From: Dicyema japonicum
Taxonomy: Eukaryota; Dicyemida; Rhombozoa; Dicyemidae
DNA: 64,000 nt
Reading direction: 5' to 3'
Assembly: GCA_011109175.1 (NCBI GenBank)
Contig: RDEW01000001.1
Location: 1,867,635-1,931,634 of the forward strand
Shown here in pieces: positions 54,348 through 64,000 of the stretch; the stretch's first letter is position 1; each line of letters opens with the position of its first letter. Both the position numbers and the translations under genes were made by a program. The notes under the pieces are model-generated. The model saw nothing but the letters and a program-made list of their open reading frames with translations, ran no database searches and was not told the DNA's origin.

Positions 54348-56685
54348 TTATAATACATCTAAAAAATTATCAGCTAATTTTCCAGCCTCTCTAAGTCCGC
54401 TAAGCAGGGCACCATGGATGGTAGCTGGATAATCGGCAATTGTGTGCTCTCCCGCAAAAAATACACGTTTTTTAGAAATTCCGTCCGAGGTAACAACTGT
54501 CACTGGTTCTGCTACGGATACATAGTCCTCTCCTAAAATGAATATCAAACAAACCGCTCCCCTTCACTCCAATGCTAGAATATGAACCCCCAATGTTACA
54601 ATCTGATTTCCACCGACTCACAATAAAACGTTTCGGTTTAGGAATAACCACGTGGGAAAATATTTTCCTCAATGCTCCAAGACACCTTTTCACGATCACA
54701 GAATCCTCCATCTTCTCAATATATTCTGCTGCTCTCCCAGAAACGAAGGTAATTATTGTCGGCTGGTCTCCAAAATTCCAGAATTGGAAGAACTCTCCAC
54801 GTGCATTCGTAGAACTAGATAAATAGCCGATCGCGTTGGATTCGACATCCCAGAACCGCCGATCAAAAAATAAGACCACCAAAATATCTTAACCAATCAA
54901 AACTTTGTTCATAACCCCGAAGTTCAGTCTCTTTATGGAAATTCTCTTCCATTTCGGAAGAGGAGGTCGAAAAACAAGTCCAATATTCTTCAAACTATTT
55001 TTGAGGATCCCCAAAGGGACCGTACACAAGACGGCATCGCCTTTCACAGCAATTTTCTCCAGAGTGTTGTTTTCGACCGTGTATGAGACCTCAACCCCTA
55101 TAATAAAAAACCTCTTAGACCATGTTGGTCGTACAAGACCGAGTTAACCGTGGCGTTGAGGATAATTTTGTCCCTAAAGGAATCCGCCAGAGATTCAAGA
55201 ATCGTAGTCAGTCCGTTTACCACTAAAATACCAGTTTTCTAATTTACAGGTAAAATGGCGTCCTAGATATTCGTTTCCGTCATCCTGATCCCAGTAAAGT
55301 CCACTGAGTGACTCCACCGGACAAGAATTGGCGAACTCCATGTTGGCTAAATGCCAGTCAAGCAATCGCCGATTAAGAGAACTCGAATCATAAAAATCTT
55401 CTGAGGAAACAAGTTCCTCTGACTCTGAGAACTCCATCAACTTGTTTCTGTGAGAATACAATCGATTGAATTTCTGAAATATAAACACAAGCCAACAATG
55501 CAGGACTTTGATAGCTCGTATTTAAGATAATTGTGCAAAAACTCTGAATCGAATCCCCTGCTTTTCTCCACCAGGTTCATCTTGTTGTGGATTGACCGCA
55601 TAGAACTCCTCAACTCAATGAGCTACAAATGCGTAATACAGAAACTTTGATGGAAATTTTGTGGATTTTCGACTTCAGTTTCAGAGTTCTTTGGAGACTA
55701 TGTAATCTCCTTCTGAGTATACTGTGTTCATGAAGCCTGGAATAAGTCATAAAAGTCACATTAAAACAGTCTCCATGACGGTCCCCAACCCCCATTTTTT
55801 GCTTTTAAAATCATCAAAGAATTTGGAAGTAATTTTTAAAATTTGATTAAATCTTGTTTCCACCGCGACGTCATTCTCTTTTGAAACCTTGAATAGCATA
55901 ACGGAATCACCGGCTTTCCGTCAAAGTCAAAGAGAGGACACGACTCATTCAAGTATATGACTTCTTCACCACTTTGTCGAGTCAGGGTCCTCATTGGGTT
56001 GCATCCTGTGGTGATCCTCATAGAAAACCTTCCCCCAGAATAATCATACCCCCCAAGTCCACGTGACCCGTCTGTTTGTCAGAATAAGTATGAATTCGTC
56101 CTCCAATTCTCGCCTTGCAGTAATATATTTAAAGAACCTTAGCCTCCAGAAGGATCACGTCGAATCCCAGAGAAATCAGTTTCTTAGCAGAAATTAACCC
56201 GGAGATTCCAGCCCCAATAATGATGACTTTGTGTTTCGTTACTAAAATCAGATTATTTGTCAGACTTGGTGGAATACTGATTTGCTTATAAATTCCAAAG
56301 TTAATAAATCCGTGACGGTTTAAAAAGTGGTAAATCTTCTTGGAAAAGTCAAGGAAATGGTTAGAACATTTGACGTTAACTTGGGTCAGAATGTCGTTGA
56401 AAGTGACTTCCTTGGAGGGATTTTCAATCCATTTTTTGAGCTGAAATAATGAATTATTAAACAATTAAATTTCGAATAAAAAAATATGTTTTTAATTTCG
56501 GAGAGTTTTTCTTCAAATCTGAGAAGCACATTTCTTCGATATTGGTCAACACTGTACTCCTCAGTCGTGACTGATCGACAATCGGTTTGAAATTTTGTAT
56601 ATTATCTGTTTTGTTATATAATGTTCTCACTTTCGTAATTCTGGACAATATTTTCTTTGAAATCTTCCCAAGAATTGAATAGCAT
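54348..56685 (-). CDS. KDM1A: lysine-specific histone demethylase 1 (KDM1A/LSD1), about 13 micro-introns
   Basis: FAD-dependent removal of methyl groups from mono/dimethyl H3K4, normally with CoREST. Minus strand from ATG 56685: [14 protein letters not shown]; the SWIRM domain [43 protein letters not shown]; the Rossmann FAD site [11 protein letters not shown] and [35 protein letters not shown]. Then a short tower helix pair (about 55800-55490), [53 protein letters not shown] (catalytic-Lys position), [24 protein letters not shown] and [20 protein letters not shown] to the stop 54348-54350. Introns found: 25, 22, 24, 24, 21, about 35, 23, 23, 23, 25, 23, 24 and 22 nt. All are GT...AG except the 24-nt one at 54880-54903 (GT...TG). 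Tower shorter than in vertebrates. Otherwise intact. Confidence 0.9.
54880..54903 (-). other. 24-nt GT...TG intron candidate at the catalytic lysine of KDM1A
   Basis: GTTTTGATTGGTTAAGATAT TTTG lies between NFGVMNK and [10 protein letters not shown]. It contains an in-frame TAA and must be removed to restore the family sequence (NLNKVVLCFD in animals). The 3' end is TG, not AG. Confidence 0.6.
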
Positions 56686-56689
56686 GCCT

Positions 56690-57185
56690 AACCAAGAATT
56701 AAATATTTGTCTGGAAATTTATATTAATAAATATATTTTTGTTACAATTTTTTAATCATTTTACTTAATATATCATTTAATTTCACATAGTTTTGTTGGA
56801 CTCGAATCACTCTCACAATTAGTCTCTTACTACGGTTAGAAACAACAGAGTATACTTTATTTCCCTTCCTAATACGACTGTTATTTCTTATGTGCAGTGA
56901 CTCTGTTATTTATACCACATACTGTGATCCATGTTAATAATGGGCTGAGAGCTATAGAAACGACCTGAGTAGATAATTCAGTTTATAGGTTAACTGGTCG
57001 GAGATGGTAAAACCACGTGACTTTCAGGTCGAGAGGTAACAACTGTCACCGACTCTGCTACGGATTCAGTTGTTAACGTAATGGCCACGATCCTTGGATC
57101 TGGTTGGAGAAGGTCTTGAATACTTTCCATAACTACCACAATAATCAGTTCAATCTAACTCTACATCTTGTTTAATAATTTAACC
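56690..57185. other. KDM1A 5' flank with a short KDM1A-like duplicate
   Basis: 57034-57065 (GAGGTAACAACTGTCACCGA CTCTGCTACGGAT) matches 54485-54516 in KDM1A's last exon (GAGGTAACAACTGTCACTGG TTCTGCTACGGAT) with about four differences, same window orientation. The rest is AT-rich with nothing recognised. Confidence 0.5.
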
Positions 57186-57189
57186 CAAT

Positions 57190-57900
57190 AGAATTGTCTC
57201 AACACCGAGAAGTGGATGACGCTTCTCTCTGTGCTCTAATCAACATGGAACGATTAAAATTACCAACCATGGGGCCAAGAGACAAAACTCTGCTTCCGTT
57301 TTCTTGTGGAGGCCTTTTCACATTAGTCAGGAGTCAAATTTACCTCCCGTCGCTTCGAATGACAATTGTAACATCTGAAATCCATCTCTACTGTCATGTC
57401 CTTGCAGATTATCGTCCTGATCTCACCCGCTTCATTCGAATGGAACATGCTCTAATTTGCGGCAGCCTAAACACAGTCTTCTTTGCTATGCAAGCCAACA
57501 AAGGGATTTTTAAATCAAACAACATATGACTTGATTTCCTTAATGGTGAGGTATATAAACCAATCCTAACGTGGTGACTCACTTAGCTCACCAGAAATTT
57601 CCTTTACGTAGACATTTAAGTACGATAACCCAATCATCCTGAGAATTCCCCAAATGGAAGTTAAATTATACAGCAAGTACCACTGTCAACTTCCCACTAG
57701 CAGTCAGGTCTTTTTGTTGAACATCAACACCAGTGTTTCCGTACAGAGGATTTCCATTCGTTTGACGCCATCTCGAAAACAAAGCCACGGTCAGGCATTA
57801 TAATAATTTCGCACGCTCGGAAAAGATTCATTCCAATGGGCCAAACCAAACGCTCCGTTTGCCATTCCATAACATACACCTGAGAGAGATTAAAGAACTT
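57190..57900 (+). pseudogene. Family A LINE endonuclease and linker fragments
   Basis: 57300-57390 reads CGGLFTLVRSQI and RMTIVTSEIHLYC; 57430-57480 FIRMEHALICGSLNT, the GDLNA position reading CGSLN. 57800-57900 carries IIISHARKRFIPMGQTK, the family A linker (compare 18790 and 38015). Heavily broken. Confidence 0.6.
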
Positions 57901-58079
57901 CAACTGACAGTAGAATGACCTAAGATTTTATAAGTGAAAAAAGAAAACACACGTAACACCGCAAGAACGGAAGCTTATGGAAATCAATAAAAAGGCTCAA
58001 AAAGTTTTCTCCGCAACCTACGTGCAACAGGCTCAAGTTTAAATGAAGCTTATTAGGTCATAAAGACTATTCCAAAGAC

Positions 58080-58400
58080 CAGGACCATCGCATAAACTAC
58101 AGTAATGGTCAAATGTATCGAACCAACCGAAACACATTCACATGTGTTAGAAAATGTGTCATTCTAAAGATTTCTTCACTGGCAGGTGACCAAATAGAAT
58201 CTCGCATCCCTTCGTTGAACTTATATAATAACAATTCATTCTACCGAGCGTCGAATACACTTAGGTGGGAACGATCGCACCCCCTGGCTAAAGCGATACC
58301 GAAGCGACCATCCACCTCACTGTTTGAGGAATCGCTAGACATCCAATTGATCACCCGACGAACGGCAGAGAGATTTCCTTTAAAGACTTTGGCATGAAAT
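58080..58400 (+). pseudogene. unassigned coding-like remnant, possibly LINE C-terminus
   Basis: The frame 58113-58397 reads NTLRWERSHPLAKAIPKRPS and TSLFEESLDIQLITRRTAER. It sits after family A linker sequence in the same orientation and may be the family's last C-terminal part, but no motif proves it. Confidence 0.3.
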
Positions 58401-59350
58401 CAGACAATATATGGAATCCTCCACTGAGAAGAATCCAAGATTTCAGAAAAACCGAGGAAGCGAGACATGTACATCGGGATCTTTTTATCACAGAATATAT
58501 GCTTTGTTATTAGTAAATGTTTAATAAACGTTATAAATTAAAATGAGTATACTAACCTACTCAACGACAGGATAAGTCGAACAACAGATAAACAATTCAA
58601 AGATGTTTTTGTCCATAAGAACAATGTAAAGAGGGAGTGGGGAAATTTTGGAAGCCCTAGCGAGGTTGTAATCTTTCACATTCAACGTCAATGAAGGAAA
58701 ACGTTTCGAATAAAAAAATATGTCAATTCGATTATATATTTGAACATAAAATTTTATTTGGGGAGATCTCCAGAAAAATAAAAAAAACTCAAAGATAGGC
58801 GTTCTTTGGGACTCAATTTGTTTATTTTCCTGAAAAAAACTGTTTTGGTTTCAGCATTCTCTTCTTTCACTAGTTTGTCCATGCAATCTATGCTTACTTT
58901 AATCGAGGATGATTTCGGTTAATCATAGATTGATCGTGACCTCCCCGTGGGAATGTATTCCTTGAAGAGGCACTTAGTAGAACATTTCTCTTTTATATTT
59001 TTAATCCATTAGTTAAGAGATGGGGGAAGGATTACTCCTAAATTACCCTATAACTAAAAAATAGTTTTTCACTAAATTTTTGCATGAAACGAACTACACA
59101 GTCAGTAATTGAATAAATCACGAATCGAATTAGTTCTCATAGTCCCTCTCAGTTAATTTGTCTCCTCTTTGAGGAAGATCTAAACACCTTAAGGATTCGG
59201 AAATGTATAAGGCCATTTTGAAAATCTTAAATGAGTAACTCATGAAACTCACATTCCTTGTATAAGAGTTTTAAAATTTTATTATTGTTGCCACATGATC
59301 ACTGGGTTAAACAAAAAAATGTCCCAATGTGGCAGGGGGAAGTTTAGACC
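58401..59350. other. spacer with one LINE/SINE tail
   Basis: 59290-59320 reads CCACATGATCACTGGGTTAA then A-rich, a degenerate tail module. Nothing else recognised. Confidence 0.4.
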
Positions 59351-59353
59351 AAT

Positions 59354-60200
59354 GTGGGCGGGCTTTCCATAACAGATTCGTATTTTTATCATATCTTGGG
59401 TGATTCTTTGGTTGCCTTCACGAATTTTTACTGTCTTTCAAGTGGGAGTGCTTCAAAAGTCATTGACAGGGAATTAAGGGATGATTCTGTCAGCTGCTAT
59501 CTGGTTTTGGGCAATTTGTTAATTAAAGAACGGAAAATCGCCATTGACCATGTTGCATTTGCACATGTTAATGCTGGTCGGACAAATGTAGACAGTGGAG
59601 AGATATCACATTGTTTCCTAGAGCTTTTGTGACAATTTTCGAGATTTAAACACCTTCGATATTCAGGGACCAGCTCCAAAAAACGTGCTTGTGATATGGT
59701 TGTTGTGGCTGGAAATAGTTAAAAAGTAAGTTCAAAGGGATCGAAAAATGTGGCAGTAAAAGTTAGCAGTTCTCCACGAGCTACAGGAGCTTCTATTGTG
59801 AAAAGGTTTGAAGAGGAGATCAAGAGAGTTTTCAGATCTACAGAAACTGAAAAAAGTCTATTCCTCATGATCCTTCAGTTTCTGAAGATTCTAATAATGT
59901 GTTTATAAAGATCTCTGTTACATCGAATATGGGGGCCATCAAATATATAACGTGGTGTACTCGTTTGACTTGACGAGATCTATAGATTAAGTCACAAAGG
60001 CTCCGGGATCTTCCGTCTCAAATTCAGAAAGGAGGGCAAAAGGAACTTTTGTGAACATGTGAATACTACTCCACTTTTGGTCTTGGAAACCATTGCTTCA
60101 TGAAATCCGAGTAAGACCGTCTGAAATTGTGTTAAAGAACCTGCCCTTTTGAGGTGATGATAACGACCTTCATGAATTTGGTTGATGATAACGTCAAAGA
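59354..60200 (+). pseudogene. possible ORF1 region of a family C LINE
   Basis: The frame 59354-59632 (FTNFYCLSSGSASKVIDREL, VLGNLLIKERKIAIDH, SGEISHCFLELL) continues after a stop with FSRFKHLRYSGTSSKKRACD and VKRFEEEIKRVFRSTETE. It lies directly upstream of the family C endonuclease in the same orientation, so an ORF1-like role is inferred from position only. Confidence 0.35.
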
Positions 60201-60229
60201 ATTAGCCCCATCTCAGGTAATAACGATGC

Positions 60230-62125
60230 AAAGTTAGTGTGGCCTATCTACAAGAGGTGAAAGTGGATCGAGATGTATGCTACGGAAATTATCGACTAAT
60301 AATACTACCGTCCGATTGCCGTCACTATGGAATGGACTTTTCAGTTCATCTATCAATCGTGAATCGACTACTCAAAGTATGAAGAGATACTGACAGAATC
60401 GCTATCATTCAATTGGATATTGGATTACGTAAAAAGAACTCGATTATATCCGTCATTAATGTCTACGTTCCCCACATGATTAACAAATTGAATAAATGAA
60501 TTTGACTTTTATTTGAGTCTATATTCGCAATTCTGTTCGTGCAGACCAATTTTTGTCTCAGGAGACTGAATTTCAAGGAATTAGACGTAGTGGTGAAAAT
60601 TGGGCTATCGTACCTCATCTGGAAACTACCTGATAGACCTCTACAATGCCTACGATTTGTTTTTGTGCACAAGGCCTTTGATGTTATACTCAAAGCTACA
60701 TTGGTTGGCAGCCGAAAAGATAAAAAGAGGATATAAATTCTAACCTTATTGACTATATTTTAAGTAAAAAGACACTCAAAGGACAGCATACATCCACGTG
60801 GGAAAATGTTCATGGCTATAAGACTCCTCGACTCCAATTAAAACCAACTTTAAATACAAGCCGAGTGTAGTCATTTTGTCTCCGCAAAACTAATAACCGA
60901 CCATCTTAGCAAACAAATTAATCAGGATGACCTCTGCACAGTTAAAGGGGAGCCTTTGTTCATCGGATTCTAAAATTTTGGAATGTCTCAGACTCTCGAA
61001 TCATAGCAGAAGGCCTGGGTTTTACAATATTTGTGGAGAACTACTAAAAAACGAGCCTCGGCATGGATATCCTTTATTTTCAACGAAATAATCAAGACTC
61101 ACTGTCCAGTTGACATTTCATAGGGATATTACTGTCTGTAAAAAAACCCGGTAAAAGTGAAGAAAACTCAATAATATAAGGGCCATAGTTCTGTTGACGT
61201 GTCTGAGAAAACCTCTGATATCGTTTGGAGTCATCTAAATATCAAAGGCACAGAAAAATGATGTATATTCTGGGAGTTGATTTGGCGAAGACTGTCGACT
61301 ATCTTCAGAACTTAACTATTGTTTTCGAGGACATTATTGATGAAGACTGCCAAATAATTATAAGAATTTTGCTTAAGATACGGTGAAGGTGGGCAAGAGT
61401 TATTCGGAAAAGTCTACAACGAATATTGGTACTCCTCATGGTGATTCACTTTCGCCAGTTCTCTTTATAATTTATTTGGAAGCTGCTTTGAGGGATGTTC
61501 GGAAAGAATATGGTTGTCTAAATGTCTAGTTGAACTAATTATGCGGAAATATAGATTTTGTATCCGGCGACCTGTTAAAATTAACATAGAAAAACTGACA
61601 TCGATTTAATTGATGCAAACGCGAGTTGATGAAAATTTGGATTTATATTAAAAAGAAGCTTGGCTCTCTTCCGGGAGATGCTGAGGACAATGGTCGCAGA
61701 AAAATCCTGGCCTCTTTTGCAATGAAAAAGATTTAGAATATTTGGACACAGAAAGCATGTCTCTTTAAATCTACGGATAAGGCTAATTAATGAGTTAACT
61801 GCTCTTATTGTACAACTCAGTAACATGAAATCAGATCTTAGCAGACTTGACGAATACCACATAAATCAGCAAAGAAAAATAGTAGGCATCCACTGGCCTA
61901 AGAAATTAAACAACAGGAATCTACGATAAAGAGGAAATAATACAATCTCGCTGGCGATTTTTTGGACATATTCTTAGTATGGATATGGTGTAACCTCATT
62001 ATGGAAGTTTTTTTCAATGCGGACGACCTTGATGAACTAAAGAAGCGAACGAGGAGGAAAGCTGCATGGAAAATGCTGGTAGAACGGATAGCAAAGAGCA
62101 CGGCACAAGCGAAACCCTAAGTATT
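60230..62125 (+). pseudogene. Family C (RTE-like) LINE, endonuclease through RT C-terminus, heavily decayed
   Basis: YGNYRLIILPSDCRHYGMDF-like reading near 60280-60330 equals the NANYRLLLLPSESRHYG block of the 28765-29505 nuclease; IISVINVYVPHM near 60450; YNAYDLFLC near 60645. RT: ILGVDLAKTVDYLQNL (61270), DEDCQIIIRILL (61345), GTPHGDSLSPVLFIIYLEAA (61440-61495). C-terminus: ELKKRTRRKAAWKMLVERIA KSTAQAKP stop near 62120. Stops and frame changes throughout, and the YADD box is unreadable. Confidence 0.75.
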
Positions 62126-62129
62126 CATA

Positions 62130-62380
62130 CAAGATGGTTAAAGCTGGAGTGTTCTTCACTAACTAACAAGATCGATAATTTTAATATTTCAAAAATCCAT
62201 GTCATTTGGAGTTTTTTGGAAATACATTCATTCATTTAACTTTTTGAAGTAAATCTGTGGTAGGTCCATTAAATTATCTTCACGTTCTGCTCTAAGAATT
62301 AAGTAGATGTAATAGCAAAATTTCATGCACTCTCAACACAGCACAGATTTTTTGTCTAAAATAATTTATAAATTCTTACT
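62130..62380. other. AT-rich spacer
   Basis: Nothing recognised. Confidence 0.4.
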
Positions 62381-62885
62381 TTGTTTACAATAATTCAGTT
62401 GTCGCTAAATTTCAAAAAGATTGAAATATGCCTGCCTCGACGTGACCTGAAAAAAGCGCTTTCCTCTTCTGACCACCACTACATTTTGGAGCAGACTGGT
62501 CTCACCCGAGCCGATGGCAAACGCCCATACGAGATGACAACATTCCCTTTTTCGAATGGTCAGAACCTGGTTTGGGACGTTACGTATGTTGATACGTACT
62601 CTCAGAAAAATTTGGCCCGTTCAGTCTCGGACCCAAATCATGCTTCTAAGAAACCGAGTATCAAAAGAAAAGGAAGTAACGAAACATTTCGGAGGATCAC
62701 TTGTTGTCCCATTTGCTGTCGATACTTCAGGAATCCTTAGCTTACAAAGGGACGATCTAGACTGTCGGATCGGCTCAATGATCCAAAGGATAACGAAGGA
62801 TCTATGTGAGACTGGATGATTTCGAGACCGCATCTTGAAAGCTAGTGTAAGAAGAAACAACATGGCCATTCAAGCTCCCTGATCT
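62381..62885 (+). pseudogene. Family B LINE C-terminal endonuclease-like fragment
   Basis: The plus frame 62381-62740 reads LPRRDLKKALSSSDHHYILE, GLTRADGKRPYEMTTFPFSN and NLVWDVTYVDTYSQKNLARS. It then shifts to VVPFAVDTSGILSLQRDDL and FRDRILKASVRRNNMAIQA. It covers the part after the Cys-His knuckle. The first Asp of the PD motif is Tyr here (RPYEM) versus RPDGM at 50240. Terminal block parallels YLSERISLAILRGNSHAV at 20500-20545. Confidence 0.75.
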
Positions 62886-63130
62886 AAGTGCTCTTTTAAC
62901 ATTTTTTAATTAAATCTATTCTGGTTAAATTTCGATTCAGATATGCTAAGAAAAAATCCTTATTGTCATTTGCATTCTAGCCGATCTTTGTTAAGACGTC
63001 TAGCGTGCTTGGTCAGAGGAACTGGCATCAACTCTCCCGAATCGAGGACCTTTGAGATCGTCTCAGGCTTAATATTGACTCACAGTGATTATTTCGTTTA
63101 GAAAATAGAATATCTAATAATAAAACCAAA
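62886..63130. other. spacer, nothing recognised
   Basis: AT-rich, no supported feature. Confidence 0.4.
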
Positions 63131-63135
63131 GAAAA

Positions 63136-64000
63136 TCAATTGTAGTTAATTAACACTATGCAAGCTGAATTCTTCTCTTTTTGGGCATTGGCCTTTGTAT
63201 CACCCTCACTGTCCACCTCGTATACTACTTGAGAAAGCAAATCATTAGACAAGACAGCTGTTTCTTTTGGTTCCTCTTCGACGTCACCTCCGAGTTCAGA
63301 GCCTCTTGAGATAAGATGATTAGTCACTCTTGTAACATCATCATCAACTTTCAGCCCATGTCTATGCTCGATTATCATGCTCTTTAAAGTTTTTTTAATC
63401 GTCATTGATTGGATGTACACCCTTGTAGAGACATCCACGTTGAGTCTTTCCATATAGGACTTGTAGTACTTTGTTACTACTCCATCCCATGTCAAAACAA
63501 TCGGAATTATTGTCACCTTGGCCTTGTGGATTTGTGCTAGTTCTCCTGCAGAAGGTCGTATTTGTGGAGTTTTTCCACTTCAACATGTTTTAGCAAATCT
63601 TGGGAAGTGATCCCTACTTCTATTAGTATTATTTCGTTTTTGGATTTATTGTGTACGAAAATATCAGGTTTGTTATTTTTAACTTTTATATCCGTTTGTA
63701 GTGTTGTAACGACTTGTATTTCAACTTTACTGTTTGACACAATCGATTGGACTGTATGCGTCTTTACCCTCTTGGTTCATTTTATTCCAAATTGACGACA
63801 TAGTTGTATACATCTTACAACTTGTTATGTCGCCACATATACGCACTGCTAAGCATCCTGGTACATCGTCTAGCCAGGTGATCCACACTCTTTTTGGCCA
63901 TTCCACAATGACTGCAATTTGCTTTCATCTCTTCAAAGAACAGATTTCGATCCTGTATCATGCAGTACATTGCATCCGACCTTGGACTATTGTTTCCCCC
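63136..64000 (-). pseudogene. restriction-like-endonuclease LINE C-terminus, runs off the right edge
   Basis: Minus strand, entering from the window end: CSHCGMAKKSVDHLARRC (about 63935-63880), a CX2CX8HX4C knuckle of the spacing known between RT and nuclease in R2-type LINEs. RMLSSAYMWRHNKL follows. After a stop, VKNNKPDIFVHNKSKNEIIL and IEVGITSQDLLKHVEVEKLH (about 63680-63570) give a PD-x14-E nuclease core. A frame change near 63540 leads to VTIIPIVLTWDGVVTKYYKS and an acidic tail ending at 63136. Such LINEs often target fixed sites. Frame breaks suggest an inactive copy; the RT lies outside the window. Confidence 0.7.

Overview
The window reads as nuclear DNA of a small, AT-rich animal genome, most likely a dicyemid mesozoan (parasite of cephalopod kidneys). 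Two things point there. The conserved genes are metazoan in type (KDM1A with SWIRM and amine-oxidase domains, SRPK, GPKOW, TBC1D19, SAYSD1, an animal-like 18S rRNA piece). Their spliceosomal introns are almost all 21-25 nt long with GT...AG ends, the size reported for dicyemids. The assignment is inference; no species marker was compared.

Most of the 64 kb is retrotransposon debris. I use working names. Family A is an APE-endonuclease LINE with a YADD reverse transcriptase (RT). Family B is a LINE with a YLDD RT and a C-terminal Cys-His knuckle plus a PD...D block. Family C is an RTE-like APE LINE. Family D has a C-terminal 'GRQRTRW' block. Family G is an APE-type LINE with a (TTG)n tail. A further restriction-like-endonuclease LINE runs off the right edge. 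DNA transposons (Tc1/mariner, hAT, Tigger/pogo) and tRNA-derived SINEs are also present.

Layout: 1-5 kb, a mariner remnant, SINE-like repeats and broken A/B/C copies. 5-6 kb, a possible membrane-protein gene. 6-13 kb, LINE and SINE relics. 13.5-15 kb, a decayed intronless TBC1D19 copy. 15-23 kb, hAT, family B, Tigger, and the best-preserved family A element with a 13-bp target duplication. 24 kb, a SAYSD1-like gene. 24.8-29.5 kb, a chimeric LINE carrying a family C insertion, then a near-complete family C element. 31.2-31.9 kb, an orphan gene for an NFGF-repeat protein. 33.1-36.0 kb, one insertion holding a family G LINE and an inverted 18S rRNA fragment between matching target duplications. 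37-39 kb, family A. 40.2-42.3 kb, SRPK. 43.9-46.4 kb, family A. 46.5-47.7 kb, GPKOW. 50-53.5 kb, family B and a three-level nest (mariner in hAT in LINE). 54.3-56.7 kb, KDM1A. 57-64 kb, LINE relics.

The intact host genes are few and lie well apart. Two concern splicing: SRPK phosphorylates SR proteins, and GPKOW/Spp2 activates the spliceosomal helicase DHX16/Prp2. KDM1A is a chromatin demethylase. They show no operon-like arrangement.
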